54,644 nt of DNA, from NCBI GenBank assembly GCA_003281045.1, contig QCDD01000005.1:1-54644 (forward strand), given 5' to 3'. Under the pieces are notes generated by a model, which was not told where the DNA came from, made no database searches, and saw nothing but the letters and a program-made list of their open reading frames with translations. Position 1 is the stretch's first letter. The number at the start of each line of letters is the position of its first letter. Source of the stretch: Pelagibacteraceae bacterium AG-349-L23 (GTDB taxonomy: Bacteria > Pseudomonadota > Alphaproteobacteria > Pelagibacterales > Pelagibacteraceae). A program made the translations under genes and the position numbers. Positions 25,811 through 35,977 of the stretch are shown here, piece after piece.

Positions 25811-27168
25811 TTAATTTTCCAAGTTGTTTTACCATCTTCATCTTCAATTAAAATACCATTATCCAATAACTCATTTCTAATTTTATCAGCTAATTCATAA
25901 TTCTTTATTAGTCTCGCCTCATTTCTCTGATTAATTTTCGATAAAATATCTTTTTCAGAAAGTTTTAGATTTTTCTTTTTAAAGCTATACCATTCCTCTT
26001 TTGATTGATTTAAAAGACCAATAAAATTACATGCAGTTGTAAATAATTCTTTATCCTTTTTATTATTGTCTTTAGCTTTATCAAAAAGCCTATGTAGTAC
26101 TGCGATAAAACCTGGAGTATTTAAATCATCATACAAAGGTTTTAGATCTTTATCTTGTATTAATTTTTTTTTATAAACAGGAACATAGCAATCATACCAT
26201 TTGTTGAGCGTTTTTTCACATTCATCCATAAGTTTTTCATTCCAATCTAATGGCTGACTGTAGTGAGCACTAATCAAAGCTAATCTTAAAACTTGACCAT
26301 TATATTTTTCTTTTAAATCACTTATTTTTAAAATATTTCCCTGTGATTTAGACATTTTCTCTTTTGACATAGTTATGAAATTATTGTGCACCCAATAATT
26401 TGCAAATTTTTTTGTTTTATTTGCACATAATGATTGAGCAATTTCATTTTCATGATGAGGGAATATCAAATCTCTACCACCTCCATGAATATCAAAGGTA
26501 TTGCCAAGATATCTTTTTGACATTACAGAACATTCTAAATGCCACCCTGGCCTTCCTTTGCCCCATGGAGAGTCCCAAGATGGCTCAGTGTCAATTGATG
26601 GTTTCCATAATACAAAGTCTTCTGGATTTTGTTTGTTGTCAGACAATTCCACCCTCGAACCTGCTATTAAATCAGCAACATTTTTATTTGAAAGCATTCC
26701 ATAATCTTTAAATTTGTTCACCCTAAAATAAACATGCTGCTCACTTTCATAAGCAAATTCACCTTCAATTAAATCATTAATCATACTTATCATTAATTCA
26801 ATGTTATCAGTGGCTTTCGGTTCGTGAGTTGGTGTTTCACAATTTAAATATTCACAATCTTCATGAAATTTCTTGATTACATTCAAAGTTAATTCAGTTA
26901 TAGAAATTTTTTTTTCCTTAGAGGATTTTATAATTTTATCATCTATATCAGTAATATTTCGAACATAAGTAACTGATTTGTTTCCGTATTTACATTTTAA
27001 AACTTTAAATAATATATCAAAAATTATTAATGGTCTCGCGTTCCCAATATGTGGATCATCATACACTGTTGGACCGCACACATACATTCCGATATTTTTT
27101 GGATTTATTGGGTTAAATTTTTCTTTCTTGTTGCCCAGACTATTTGATAAATAAATATCCTTATTCAT
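25807..27168 (-). CDS. cysS: cysteinyl-tRNA synthetase
   Basis: A 453-residue class I aminoacyl-tRNA synthetase. It shows the HIGH motif (PHIGNARP, near 40), the zinc site starting with CGPTVYD (near 31) plus LECSVMS and HHENE, and the KMSKS loop (EKMSKSQGN, near residue 268). Its C-terminal domain is short. It lies between nadE, which it abuts, and cimA, which it overlaps by 4 bases. Confidence 0.97.
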   Translation of the reverse strand: MNKDIYLSNSLGNKKEKFNPINPKNIGMYVCGPTVYDDPHIGNARPLIIFDILFKVLKCKYGNKSVTYVRNITDIDDKIIKSSKEKKISITELTLNVIKKFHEDCEYLNCETPTHEPKATDNIELMISMINDLIEGEFAYESEQHVYFRVNKFKDYGMLSNKNVADLIAGSRVELSDNKQNPEDFVLWKPSIDTEPSWDSPWGKGRPGWHLECSVMSKRYLGNTFDIHGGGRDLIFPHHENEIAQSLCANKTKKFANYWVHNNFITMSKEKMSKSQGNILKISDLKEKYNGQVLRLALISAHYSQPLDWNEKLMDECEKTLNKWYDCYVPVYKKKLIQDKDLKPLYDDLNTPGFIAVLHRLFDKAKDNNKKDKELFTTACNFIGLLNQSKEEWYSFKKKNLKLSEKDILSKINQRNEARLIKNYELADKIRNELLDNGILIEDEDGKTTWKIK

Positions 27169-28827
27169 TTAGCTCCAATTATTAAACCCACTAGTAAGTG
27201 GAAATCTTCTATCTCTACCGAAAGCTTTTGATGTTACTTTTGGTCCTGGTGCAGCTTGAAATCTTTTGTATTCAGATTTAGCTAATAGACGAGCTGTTTT
27301 TTCAACAATTTTTCTATCAAAACCTTTCGATACAATTTTCTCAACAGAAATCTCTTTCTCAACTAAATCTTTTAAAATTTCATCTAAAATTTCATATTCT
27401 GGTAAACTATCGGTATCCTTTTGATTTTCTTTTAGTTCAGCTGTAGGTGCTTTAGTTATAATATTTTCTGGAATTACTTTTCCTTTTTGACCTTTGAATA
27501 AATCAGAAAAATTTTCATTTCTCCATTTGCATAATTTAAAAACGTCAGTTTTCCAGACATCTTTGATCGGTGCAAAACCTCCACACATATCACCATACAA
27601 AGTTGAATAACCAACTGCATATTCTGATTTGTTTCCTGTAGCTAATACCATATAACCATATCTATTTGATAAAGCCATTAGAAGTAATCCTCTCAATCTT
27701 GATTGAATATTTTCCTCAGTAATACCTGGTGAAAAATTTTTTCCATTAAATTTTACCAAAGTTTTGTCAACAATTCTCATTGCTTCGCTAATTTCCAAAT
27801 TTGAAAATTTAATTTTTAAGAGATCGGCTGCATCCTTTGCATCATTTAAACTTTCTTGGCCTGTAAAAGGACTTGGGAGCATTATCGCTTGTACCTTTTC
27901 AGAGCCAAATGCATCCGTTGCGATTGCTGCTACTAAAGCAGAGTCAACCCCACCAGACAAGCCTAAAACAACTCCATTAAAATTGTTATTATTTACATAA
28001 TCTCTTAATCCTAGAACTAGAGCTTTGTACAATCTTTCTGTTTCGGATGAATTTTTACTTAGATTTCCATTACCGATCCATTTTCCATTTTGTCTTTTAA
28101 GATCTATAACCGAAACTTCCTCTTTAAATTCTTTTGCACAAAAAAATTTACTTCCATCATTATTTAAACCAAAAGAGGACCCATCAAATATTAACTCATC
28201 TTGTCCACCAGTTCTATTAAGATAAATAAGTGGCAGCTTTATTTCTTTAACTCTTGATGAGGTTATATTATCTCTCTCAAAACTTTTAGAAACTGTAAAA
28301 GGCGAGGCATTAATTGCGATAATTATCTCTGCTCCAGAATCTGATAATTTTTTGAGAACTGTTTTTTCCCAGATATCCTCACAAATTGGTAATCCAAATT
28401 TTGTATCTTTTATCTTTACACAATCTTCTAATTTTCCCTCTGTAAACACTCTTTGCTCATCAAAAACTCCAGTATTAGGAAGTTCATACTTATCTTTTGT
28501 TGCAATAATTTTTCCATTTTCGATAACAAACACAGAATTTTTTATGACTGTTTTATCTTTCCGTGGTGCACCAAGAATTATCGCTGATTTTCCATCTTTT
28601 GTGATTTCTACCAATTTTTTTATCTCACTCTGAACTAAATTTAAAAAATCCTCTCTTAAAACTAAATCATCAATTGGGTATCCTGATACATAAAGTTCTG
28701 GTGCAACTAATACGTCGATGTCGTCATCTAATTTAGATCTTATTGTCGCCAATTTATTAATATTTCCTGAGACATCACCAACTAAGGGATTTAATTGTGC
28801 TAGAGCTATTTTTAATTTTTTGTCCAT
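27169..28827 (-). CDS. nadE: glutamine-dependent NAD+ synthetase
   Basis: A two-domain enzyme of about 552 residues. The N-terminal nitrilase-like glutaminase has Glu in VAPELYVSGYP, Lys in KYELPNTGVFDE and the nucleophile Cys in GLPICEDIWE; the C-terminal synthetase has the PP-loop GLSGGVDSALVAAI (near 290) and GNKSEYAVGYSTLYGDMCGGFAPI. It makes NAD+ from deamido-NAD with glutamine as nitrogen source. I chose the ATG at 28827 (MDKKLKIALAQ) over the in-frame TTG two codons earlier. It heads the nadE-cysS-cimA-trmJ transcript. Confidence 0.95.
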   Translation of the reverse strand: MDKKLKIALAQLNPLVGDVSGNINKLATIRSKLDDDIDVLVAPELYVSGYPIDDLVLREDFLNLVQSEIKKLVEITKDGKSAIILGAPRKDKTVIKNSVFVIENGKIIATKDKYELPNTGVFDEQRVFTEGKLEDCVKIKDTKFGLPICEDIWEKTVLKKLSDSGAEIIIAINASPFTVSKSFERDNITSSRVKEIKLPLIYLNRTGGQDELIFDGSSFGLNNDGSKFFCAKEFKEEVSVIDLKRQNGKWIGNGNLSKNSSETERLYKALVLGLRDYVNNNNFNGVVLGLSGGVDSALVAAIATDAFGSEKVQAIMLPSPFTGQESLNDAKDAADLLKIKFSNLEISEAMRIVDKTLVKFNGKNFSPGITEENIQSRLRGLLLMALSNRYGYMVLATGNKSEYAVGYSTLYGDMCGGFAPIKDVWKTDVFKLCKWRNENFSDLFKGQKGKVIPENIITKAPTAELKENQKDTDSLPEYEILDEILKDLVEKEISVEKIVSKGFDRKIVEKTARLLAKSEYKRFQAAPGPKVTSKAFGRDRRFPLTSGFNNWS

Positions 28828-28907
28828 ATTCAAGATATAATTACTTATAATTAAAATTTTATAATAATAATAGTCATACTTAATTGGCCTATTTGATTAA
28901 TAAGCTC

Positions 28908-30287
28908 TTAAGATGCCGCTTGAATAGCATTTTTAGAATAGCTGCTATTCTTTTTAATCTCATCAGAGATTAAAAAAGCTAACTCTAAAGCTTGGTCTGA
29001 ATTTAGTCTTGGGTCACAATGAGTGTGATATCTGCTTGATAAATCAGCATCAGATATTTTTCTAGCTCCTCCTGTGCACTCTGTAACATCTTGGCCAGTC
29101 ATTTCAACATGCAGACCACCTGCATAAGATCCTTCTGACTGATGAACAGCAAACACATTTTTAACTTCACTAACAACATCATTAAAAGGTCTTGTTTTAA
29201 AACCAGTTGTCGATTTTATCGTGTTTCCATGCATTGGATCACATGACCAAACCACATTTAAACCCTCTTTTTTTATTCCCCTAATTAATTTTGGTAAAAA
29301 TTTCTCAACATTTTTATGACCAAATCTAGAAATTAATGTAATTTTACCTTTTTCATTGTTTGGGTTTAATAATTCGCAAATTTTTGCAATTTCATCTGGC
29401 TTTGATGTTGGTCCGCATTTAATTCCTATTGGGTTTTCGATACCTTTGCAAAATTCTACATGACCACCATCAATTTGTCTTGTTCTATCTCCAATCCAAA
29501 CAAAATGAGCAGATGTATCGTGATATTCTCCTGTAGTAGAGTCAATTCTAGTCATACTTTCCTCAAAAGGTAAATGTAATGCTTCATGTGAAGTCCAAAA
29601 ATTTACAGTGTACAATCTATTATTAAAGTCAGAAGTTATTCCACATGCTTCCATAAATGCTAAAGCGTCAGCAATTTTATCCTCTAGCTCCTTAAATTTT
29701 TTAGCTTGAGGGCTTTTCTTAATATAATCTAAGTTCCATAGATGAACTTTATTTAAATCTGCAAAACCTCCTTTAGAAAAGGCTCGTAAAATATTTAATG
29801 TTGAAGCAGATTGTGAATAGGCTTTAAACATCCTTTTTGGATCTGGTCTTCTTGCTTTTTCTGTAAAATCAATTGCATTTATATTATCACCTAAATAACT
29901 TGGTAATTCTTTGCCACCCTGTATTTCAGTGGGAGCACTTCTTGGTTTTGAAAACTGGCCAGCTATCCTTCCAAGTTTTACAACCGGTAATGATGCCGAA
30001 TAAGTTAAAACTAATGACATTTGAAGAATAACTTTAAACGTGTCTCGAATATTATCTGGATGAAACTCTGCAAAACTTTCTGCACAATCTCCACCTTGTA
30101 ATAAGAAGGCTTTTCCATCCACAACTTCAGCAAGTTGTTGTTTCAAATGTCTTGTTTCTCCAGCAAAAACCAAAGGTGGAAAAGTTTTAATTTTATTTAA
30201 AACTTGATCCAATTCTTTTTTATCCGGATATTCCGGAATATGTTTCACTGGATATTTTCGCCAACTATTTACTTTCCAATTTTTCAT
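28908..30287 (-). CDS. class II DAHP synthase (shikimate pathway)
   Basis: A 459-residue class II (plant/AroA-II type) 3-deoxy-D-arabino-heptulosonate 7-phosphate synthase, first step of the shikimate pathway. Typical blocks: MKNWKVNSWRKYP at the start, FLLQGGDCAESFAEF with the metal-binding Cys, VVKLGRIAGQFSKPRSAPTE, WVWSCDPMHGNT and HVEMTGQDVTECTGG near the end. I use the ATG at 30287; an in-frame TTG lies two codons upstream. It follows glmS at about 35 bases on the same strand. Class II is unrelated in sequence to the E. coli AroFGH enzymes. Confidence 0.93.
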   Translation of the reverse strand: MKNWKVNSWRKYPVKHIPEYPDKKELDQVLNKIKTFPPLVFAGETRHLKQQLAEVVDGKAFLLQGGDCAESFAEFHPDNIRDTFKVILQMSLVLTYSASLPVVKLGRIAGQFSKPRSAPTEIQGGKELPSYLGDNINAIDFTEKARRPDPKRMFKAYSQSASTLNILRAFSKGGFADLNKVHLWNLDYIKKSPQAKKFKELEDKIADALAFMEACGITSDFNNRLYTVNFWTSHEALHLPFEESMTRIDSTTGEYHDTSAHFVWIGDRTRQIDGGHVEFCKGIENPIGIKCGPTSKPDEIAKICELLNPNNEKGKITLISRFGHKNVEKFLPKLIRGIKKEGLNVVWSCDPMHGNTIKSTTGFKTRPFNDVVSEVKNVFAVHQSEGSYAGGLHVEMTGQDVTECTGGARKISDADLSSRYHTHCDPRLNSDQALELAFLISDEIKKNSSYSKNAIQAAS

Positions 30288-30322
30288 TTTCAACTCAAGA
30301 TTGTTGTAACAGAATTTATCTA

Positions 30323-32143
30323 TTATTCAACGGTTACGGACTTTGCTAAATTTCTAGGTTTATCTATATCATAGCCTTTATTTAATGCTGAATAATAAGC
30401 TAATTTTTGTAAAGGAATAGTCAAAAGAAAAGGTAAAAGATCTTCATTAGTGGTTTCAACTTCGATTTTTTCCCAAATATTCTCTGAGATCACTTCATCC
30501 TTACTTTTATTTGTAATCAACAAAACTTTAGCTCCTCTGGCAATTACCTCCTGCATGTTAGAGATCGTTTTTTTATAATAATTGTCTCTTGGGGCCAAAA
30601 CTACAACAGGCATACCCTCCTCTATTAACGCAAGAGGTCCATGTTTCATTTCTCCTGCTGGATAACCTTCGGCATGAATGTATGATAATTCTTTTAATTT
30701 TAAGGCACCTTCAAGAGCAATTGGATAAGAAAAACCACGTCCCAAAAACATAGAACCTTTTGCCTCATTAAAAGTATTTGAAATTGTTTGTATTTTGTTA
30801 TCAATCAATAATGTTTGCTCAACAAGTTTAGGTAAATTTTTAAGATCATCAATTTTTTTATCAAAATAAGTCTTTTCAATATCTTTTCTCAATAAAGCAA
30901 GTTTTAAGGCTAAAATATACAAAATTAATATTTGTCCAAGAAAAGCTTTAGTTGAAGCAACACCAATTTCAGTTCCACAATGTATTGGTAATACAAATTC
31001 GGAGTCTCTTGCAATTGAACTTTCTACAACATTTACAACTGCACATGTTTTAACACCACTTTGTTTACATAGATCTAAAGCAGCATAAGTATCTGCTGTT
31101 TCTCCAGATTGTGAGACAAATACATAAAGTGTGTCTTTTTTAAATCTATTTTTTCTATATCTAAATTCCGATGCTATATCTATATTTACATCTAAAGATG
31201 TTATTTCCTCAAACCAATATTTTGCCATTAAACATGAATGATACGCTGTTCCACATCCAATTAAGGTTATTGATGTAATCTCATTACTTTTCCAAGGAAA
31301 GTTATAAATATTAATGTCCTTATTTGACATATCTATATACTCATTAATTCCATTTCTAATTGTGTTTGGTTGTTCTTCAATTTCTTTAGCCATAAAATGC
31401 TTGTAATCACCTTTGTCGTATTTTTCCTCTGTAGAGGACAATTCTAAAACTTTTTTATTTATTTTAGTTCCTTCCTCACTAAAAAATTCCACGTGATCTT
31501 TTTTGATAATACAGAATTCACCATCATTTAAATACGTAATCTTATTTGTCATCGATTTAAGTGCATAGGAATCTGAACCCAGATAATTTTCATTAGGACC
31601 ATAACCAACGGCTAATGGTGAACCTCTTCTTGCACCAACAATTAAATCTGGTTGATCTTTAAAAATTATACCAAGTGCAAAGCTTCCATGTAAAGATTTC
31701 AAAGTTTTTTGAATTGAATTAACAATGTTTTCTGTTTTAAGATTTTCAGTAATTAAATGAACTATTACCTCTGTATCAGTCTGAGATTTAAATTTGTGAC
31801 CTTTCCTAATTAAAAATTTTTTTAAAATTGTTGAGTTTTCAATGATTCCATTATGAACAACAGAAACATTCTGAGAAGAGTGTGGGTGTGCATTTATACT
31901 ATTGGGAAGCCCATGTGTTGCCCATCGAACATGGCCAATACCAATAGTTCCCTCCATGCTTTGAACTAAGGAATTTTTTTCCAAATTTTCTACTCTGCCC
32001 TCTGATTTTACTTCATGTATTAATCCATCATATAAGGTTGCCATTCCAGCTGAGTCATAACCTCTATATTCTAATTTTTTTAGAGAATTGATTATAGTTG
32101 CTGATACAGGTTTATTGCTATTAATTCCAATAATTCCACACAT
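30323..32143 (-). CDS. glmS: glutamine-fructose-6-phosphate aminotransferase
   Basis: A 606-residue glucosamine-6-phosphate synthase, the first step towards UDP-GlcNAc. The N-terminal glutaminase domain begins with the nucleophile Cys (MCGIIGIN), followed by HVRWATHG and GNPSINAHPH-like blocks. Two SIS sugar-isomerase domains follow (VSQSGETADT and AEGYPAGEMKHGPLALI), ending in the conserved KPRNLAKSVTVE. It lies 2 bases after the acetyltransferase-only GlmU gene, so consecutive enzymes of the same pathway are co-transcribed. Confidence 0.97.
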   Translation of the reverse strand: MCGIIGINSNKPVSATIINSLKKLEYRGYDSAGMATLYDGLIHEVKSEGRVENLEKNSLVQSMEGTIGIGHVRWATHGLPNSINAHPHSSQNVSVVHNGIIENSTILKKFLIRKGHKFKSQTDTEVIVHLITENLKTENIVNSIQKTLKSLHGSFALGIIFKDQPDLIVGARRGSPLAVGYGPNENYLGSDSYALKSMTNKITYLNDGEFCIIKKDHVEFFSEEGTKINKKVLELSSTEEKYDKGDYKHFMAKEIEEQPNTIRNGINEYIDMSNKDINIYNFPWKSNEITSITLIGCGTAYHSCLMAKYWFEEITSLDVNIDIASEFRYRKNRFKKDTLYVFVSQSGETADTYAALDLCKQSGVKTCAVVNVVESSIARDSEFVLPIHCGTEIGVASTKAFLGQILILYILALKLALLRKDIEKTYFDKKIDDLKNLPKLVEQTLLIDNKIQTISNTFNEAKGSMFLGRGFSYPIALEGALKLKELSYIHAEGYPAGEMKHGPLALIEEGMPVVVLAPRDNYYKKTISNMQEVIARGAKVLLITNKSKDEVISENIWEKIEVETTNEDLLPFLLTIPLQKLAYYSALNKGYDIDKPRNLAKSVTVE

Positions 32144-32145
32144 AA

Positions 32146-32769
32146 CTATTTAGACTTTCTTTTATAATTTTTTATTTCAGTCTGCAAACTTCTCGTCAGT
32201 GCTAATGATTTTTTCTTCACGTTTTTTGTAATAACCGAACCAGCCCCAACCACACTATTCTCTTCAATTGTAAGTGGCGCTACTAATGATGAATTTGATC
32301 CAATAAATACATTATCTTTTATTTTAGTTTTACTTTTTTTTACCCCATCATAATTACAAGTAATTGTTCCAGCACCAATATTGACTGATTTACCAATTTC
32401 ACTATCACCAATGTATGTTAAATGATTTACTTTTGAATTTATGCCTAAAGTACTTTTTTTTATTTCAACAAAATTTCCAATTTTAGAACCACTTTTTAAA
32501 ACTACCCCTGGTCTTATTCTGGCATAAGGTCCAACATCAACTTTATTTTCGATTTTACAATTTTCTAAATGTGAAAAAGATTTTATTGTAACATTATTTC
32601 CAATTTTCACATTTTTACCAATTACCACATAGGGTTCGATAATCACATTCTTACCTATCTTAGTGTCTTTCGAAAAAAAAATTGTTTCAGGACCAATCAT
32701 TTTTACACCAACTTTTAAAAATTTTTTTCTAAGATTGTTTTGAGCTTTTTGTAAATTTAATTGTTTCAT
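32146..32769 (-). CDS. glmU: GlmU acetyltransferase half (stand-alone left-handed beta-helix domain)
   Basis: A 207-residue protein that matches only the C-terminal half of alphaproteobacterial GlmU. It starts in the long inter-domain helix (LQKAQNNLRKKFLKVGVKMIGPETIFFSKDTKIG) and continues through hexapeptide repeats with the acetyltransferase marks VGPYARIRPG, GNFVEIKKSTLG, HLTYIGDSEIG and NIGAGTITCNYDG. It should make N-acetylglucosamine 1-phosphate with acetyl-CoA. The uridyltransferase half (GxGTRM motif) is missing, and no remnant lies upstream, where a divergent gene begins 71 bases away. The start ATG at 32769 is clear. A separate nucleotidyltransferase gene must exist elsewhere. It is co-transcribed with glmS. 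Confidence 0.9.
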   Translation of the reverse strand: MKQLNLQKAQNNLRKKFLKVGVKMIGPETIFFSKDTKIGKNVIIEPYVVIGKNVKIGNNVTIKSFSHLENCKIENKVDVGPYARIRPGVVLKSGSKIGNFVEIKKSTLGINSKVNHLTYIGDSEIGKSVNIGAGTITCNYDGVKKSKTKIKDNVFIGSNSSLVAPLTIEENSVVGAGSVITKNVKKKSLALTRSLQTEIKNYKRKSK

Positions 32770-32840
32770 CTATGAAATTCTTTATATTAAGTATATATGT
32801 TTCTTAATTCACATAATATTTCTTAAAAAAACTTTTAATT

Positions 32841-33524
32841 ATGCAGCAAAATTTTACAATTCTTTTTGATTTAGATGGAACTTTGGTTGATACAGCGCCA
32901 GATTTGATGCGTGCACATAATCATGTAATGAAAAAATTTGGTTACCCAACAAAGTCTACTGAGGAAATAAGGAATCTTGTAGGCCAAGGCGCAGGTGCAA
33001 TGCTTGGAAGGTCAATTTGGGGACAAGCTAAAAAAGAGTTTGGAAAAGTGCAAAATGAAAAGATTAAAAAAGAAATGATAAAAGATTTTACTGACTTTTA
33101 TGGAAAAAACATTGTTAACGAAAGTACACTAATAAATGGTGTCAAAGATTTTCTAATATGGTCAAAAAAAAATAATATTTCGATGGCTGTTTGTACAAAT
33201 AAAACTGATTACCTAGCCGTCGATCTTTTAAAAAAAATTGGGATTTATGATTTTTTTGAATACGTTGCTGGACATAATACATTCGATTATTGTAAGCCTG
33301 ATCCCAGACACCTAACATCAGTAATTGAAATATTGCAGGGTGATATAAAAAAATCATTAATGATTGGAGATAGTGAAACTGATGCAAATGCAGCAAAAAA
33401 TGCTGGGATACCAGTTATCTTAATGGAAGATGGATATACTGAAAAAAAAACTAATGAAATTTACCATAATCACTTAGTAAAAGACTTTATTGGTATCGAA
33501 AAAATAGTGTCAAAATATCTTTAA
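32841..33524 (+). CDS. gph: phosphoglycolate phosphatase (HAD-IA)
   Basis: A 227-residue HAD-IA phosphatase: motif I LFDLDGTLVDTAPDL (nucleophile Asp near residue 10), motif II VCTNKT, motif III Lys in DYCKPDPRHL and motif IV MIGDSETDANAAKNAG. The opening LVDTAPDLMRAHNHVM and length suit phosphoglycolate phosphatase, which salvages 2-phosphoglycolate. Related phosphatases with other substrates look alike, so the substrate is inferred. It is divergent from the glmU half-gene. Confidence 0.82.
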   Translation: MQQNFTILFDLDGTLVDTAPDLMRAHNHVMKKFGYPTKSTEEIRNLVGQGAGAMLGRSIWGQAKKEFGKVQNEKIKKEMIKDFTDFYGKNIVNESTLINGVKDFLIWSKKNNISMAVCTNKTDYLAVDLLKKIGIYDFFEYVAGHNTFDYCKPDPRHLTSVIEILQGDIKKSLMIGDSETDANAAKNAGIPVILMEDGYTEKKTNEIYHNHLVKDFIGIEKIVSKYL

Positions 33525-33568
33525 TATTGATTATTTTTTTTTAACTATTAAAAACAATCTCGTTATTT

Positions 33569-33573
33569 AGGAG
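33569..33573 (+). promoter_or_regulatory. ribosome binding site that fixes the TTG start of prpD
   Basis: AGGAG ends 5 bases before the TTG at 33579. No ATG in the right frame lies close by, and the protein from this TTG begins [11 protein letters not shown], so this site decides the start. Confidence 0.7.
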
Positions 33574-33578
33574 TTATT

Positions 33579-35081
33579 TTGATAGTTCATAAAATTAAAG
33601 TCTTCCCATCTAAAATTCACTTACCAAAAAAAAATCAGCTTGCATGGAAAATTGCAGAAATTGCAAGTGATAATTCTAAGTTAAATAAAGATGCAATTGA
33701 AATGTCAATAAATAGAATAATAGACAATGCATCAGTCGCAATAGCATCACTTAATAGAAGGCCAGTTGTTTCATCTAGAGAAATGGCTCTAAAACATTTT
33801 AGAAAAAATGGTGCAACATTATTTGGTGTTAATAGCAAATTAAAATTTGATTGCGAATGGGCAGCTTGGTCTAATGGAACTGCTGTAAGAGAATTAGATT
33901 TTCATGATACTTTTTTAGCTGCTGACTATAGTCATCCTGGAGACAATATTCCTCCTCTTATAAGCGTTGCTCAACAAAATAAAAAAAGCGGTTTAGATCT
34001 TTTAAGAGGAATTATAACTGCCTATGAAGTTCAAGTTAATTTAGTTAAAGGAATATGTTTACATAAACATAAAGTAGATCATATAGCCCATCTTGGTCCG
34101 AGCGTTGCAGCTGGGATTGGTTCAATGTTGAGATTAAAAACTGAAACTATCTATCAAGCTGTTCAACAAGCACTCCATACAACTATTTCTACAAGACAAT
34201 CTAGAAAAGGTGAAATTTCAAGTTGGAAAGCGTATGCTCCAGCTCATGCAGGAAAGCTTGCTATTGAGGCTGTTGATAGAGTTATGCGCGGTGAAGGGGC
34301 ACCGAGTCCAATTTATGAGGGTGAAGATAGTGTGATAGCAAGAATTCTTGATGGAAAAAAGGCATTATATAAAGTTCCATTACCAAAAAAAGGTGAAACA
34401 AAAAAAGCAATTCTTGAAACTTATACAAAAGAATATTCTGCAGAATATCAATCTCAAGCTTTAATAGACTTAGCAAAAAAACTTAAAAAGAAAGTTAAAA
34501 ATCTTAATCAGATAAAAAAAATAGATATTTTTACAAGCCATCATACTCATTATGTGATTGGAACAGGTGCAAATGATCCACAAAAAATGGATCCTAATGC
34601 AAGTAGAGAAACTTTAGATCACTCGATAATGTATATATTTGCTGTTGCACTCGAGGATGGCACTTGGCATCATGAGAAATCTTACACCAAGGCTAGAGCA
34701 AAAAAGAAAAGTACAATTAAGATTTGGAAATCAATAAAAACTCATGAAGATAAAAAATGGACCAAAAATTATCATGATCCAAACCCACGAAAAAAAGCAT
34801 TTGGTGCAAAAGTAGTAATAACTCTCAATAATGGTAAAAAGATTACTGAAGAACAAGGTGTAGCAGATGCACATCCTTATGGTTTACGACCTTTTAAAAG
34901 AGAAAATTATATCAATAAATTCCTAACTTTAACGGAAAATATTTTAGATCAAAAAGAAAGTAATAGATTTTTAAAAGTAGTGCAAAATTTAAAAAAATTA
35001 AAGCCAGGTCAATTGGATAAATTAAATATTGAGGTTAAAAAGAGTAAATTGAAAAGAAATTTTAAAAAAGGTATTTTTTAA
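33579..35081 (+). CDS. prpD: 2-methylcitrate dehydratase (MmgE/PrpD family)
   Basis: A 500-residue MmgE/PrpD-family dehydratase, converting 2-methylcitrate to 2-methyl-cis-aconitate in the methylcitrate cycle of propionyl-CoA breakdown. Family blocks are [27 protein letters not shown] (near 105-131), [19 protein letters not shown] and [27 protein letters not shown]. The start is TTG at 33579, supported by AGGAG. The stop shares a base with the prpB start. Together with prpB and prpC it makes a three-gene operon with no regulator gene beside it. Confidence 0.9.
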   Translation: MIVHKIKVFPSKIHLPKKNQLAWKIAEIASDNSKLNKDAIEMSINRIIDNASVAIASLNRRPVVSSREMALKHFRKNGATLFGVNSKLKFDCEWAAWSNGTAVRELDFHDTFLAADYSHPGDNIPPLISVAQQNKKSGLDLLRGIITAYEVQVNLVKGICLHKHKVDHIAHLGPSVAAGIGSMLRLKTETIYQAVQQALHTTISTRQSRKGEISSWKAYAPAHAGKLAIEAVDRVMRGEGAPSPIYEGEDSVIARILDGKKALYKVPLPKKGETKKAILETYTKEYSAEYQSQALIDLAKKLKKKVKNLNQIKKIDIFTSHHTHYVIGTGANDPQKMDPNASRETLDHSIMYIFAVALEDGTWHHEKSYTKARAKKKSTIKIWKSIKTHEDKKWTKNYHDPNPRKKAFGAKVVITLNNGKKITEEQGVADAHPYGLRPFKRENYINKFLTLTENILDQKESNRFLKVVQNLKKLKPGQLDKLNIEVKKSKLKRNFKKGIF

Positions 35082-35977
35082 TGCATTTTATTGAAAAAGA
35101 GCCAACACAAAAAAGAAGAGATTTTGTTAATAAATTAGAATCTAACAAAATTCTAAGAGTTCCTGGAGCCTATAATCCTTTAACCGCAAAGTTAATTGAA
35201 GAAATTGGTTACGATGCGGTTTATGTATCTGGTGGAGTTATGGCAAATGATCTTGGTTTTCCAGATATTGGTTTAACTACTTTGCAAGATGTTAGCACAA
35301 GGTCTTACCTTATTTCACGAGTTACCAACCTCCCAACTATTGTTGATATTGATACTGGATTTAAATCTTGTAAAGAAACAATTGAAACTTTTGAAAAATT
35401 CGGAATTACAGCTGTTCATTTAGAGGATCAAATTGAGAGAAAAAGATGCGGACACCTAGACAATAAAGAATTGATATCAACAGAGGCTATGGTTAAAAAA
35501 ATTAAAGAATGCGTATCAGCAAAAAAAGATGAAAATTTTAAAATTATAGCGAGATCTGATGCAAAAAGTGTTGAGGGAATAGATAAGATGATAGATAGAT
35601 GTAAAGCTTATATAGATGCTGGAGCAGAAATAATTTTCCCAGAAGCTTTACACGACGAAAAAGATTTTGAAAAAGTAAGAAAAGAACTTTCTTGTTACTT
35701 ACTAGCTAATATGACTGAATTTGGTAAATCAAAATTATTTAATTATAAAGAATTAGAAAAACTTGGATACAATATTGTAATTTATCCAGTAACCACTCAA
35801 AGACTAGCTATGAAAAATGTTGAAGATGGATTACGAGACATTTATGCAAATGGACATCAAAATAATATCATAGATAAGATGCAAACTAGAAAAAGACTTT
35901 ATGAACTTGTTGATTATGAAAAGTACAATAGTTTGGATGAAAAAATTTATAATTTTAGCACCAAGGGACATGAATAA
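35081..35977 (+). CDS. prpB: 2-methylisocitrate lyase
   Basis: A 298-residue isocitrate-lyase-superfamily enzyme that splits 2-methylisocitrate into pyruvate and succinate. The catalytic KRCGH loop is at about 121-125 (Cys123), and the substrate/metal segments YVSGGVMANDLGFPDIGLTTLQDV and DIDTGFKS match PrpB. Its start and stop overlap prpD and prpC by one base each, so translation of the three is coupled. Confidence 0.93.
   Translation: MHFIEKEPTQKRRDFVNKLESNKILRVPGAYNPLTAKLIEEIGYDAVYVSGGVMANDLGFPDIGLTTLQDVSTRSYLISRVTNLPTIVDIDTGFKSCKETIETFEKFGITAVHLEDQIERKRCGHLDNKELISTEAMVKKIKECVSAKKDENFKIIARSDAKSVEGIDKMIDRCKAYIDAGAEIIFPEALHDEKDFEKVRKELSCYLLANMTEFGKSKLFNYKELEKLGYNIVIYPVTTQRLAMKNVEDGLRDIYANGHQNNIIDKMQTRKRLYELVDYEKYNSLDEKIYNFSTKGHE

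Noticed and set aside
26400-26711. Plus-strand open frame of about 100 codons inside cysS
   Set aside because: Antisense to a conserved tRNA synthetase with clear HIGH and KMSKS motifs; no start signal or family match.
30300-32145. glmS ribozyme/riboswitch
   Set aside because: Only 2 bases separate glmS from the gene before it, and the known glmS ribozyme is a Gram-positive element.
32146-32769. Sequencing frameshift as cause of the short GlmU
   Set aside because: The upstream bases encode a divergent gene after 71 bases, so there is no room for a lost uridyltransferase half.
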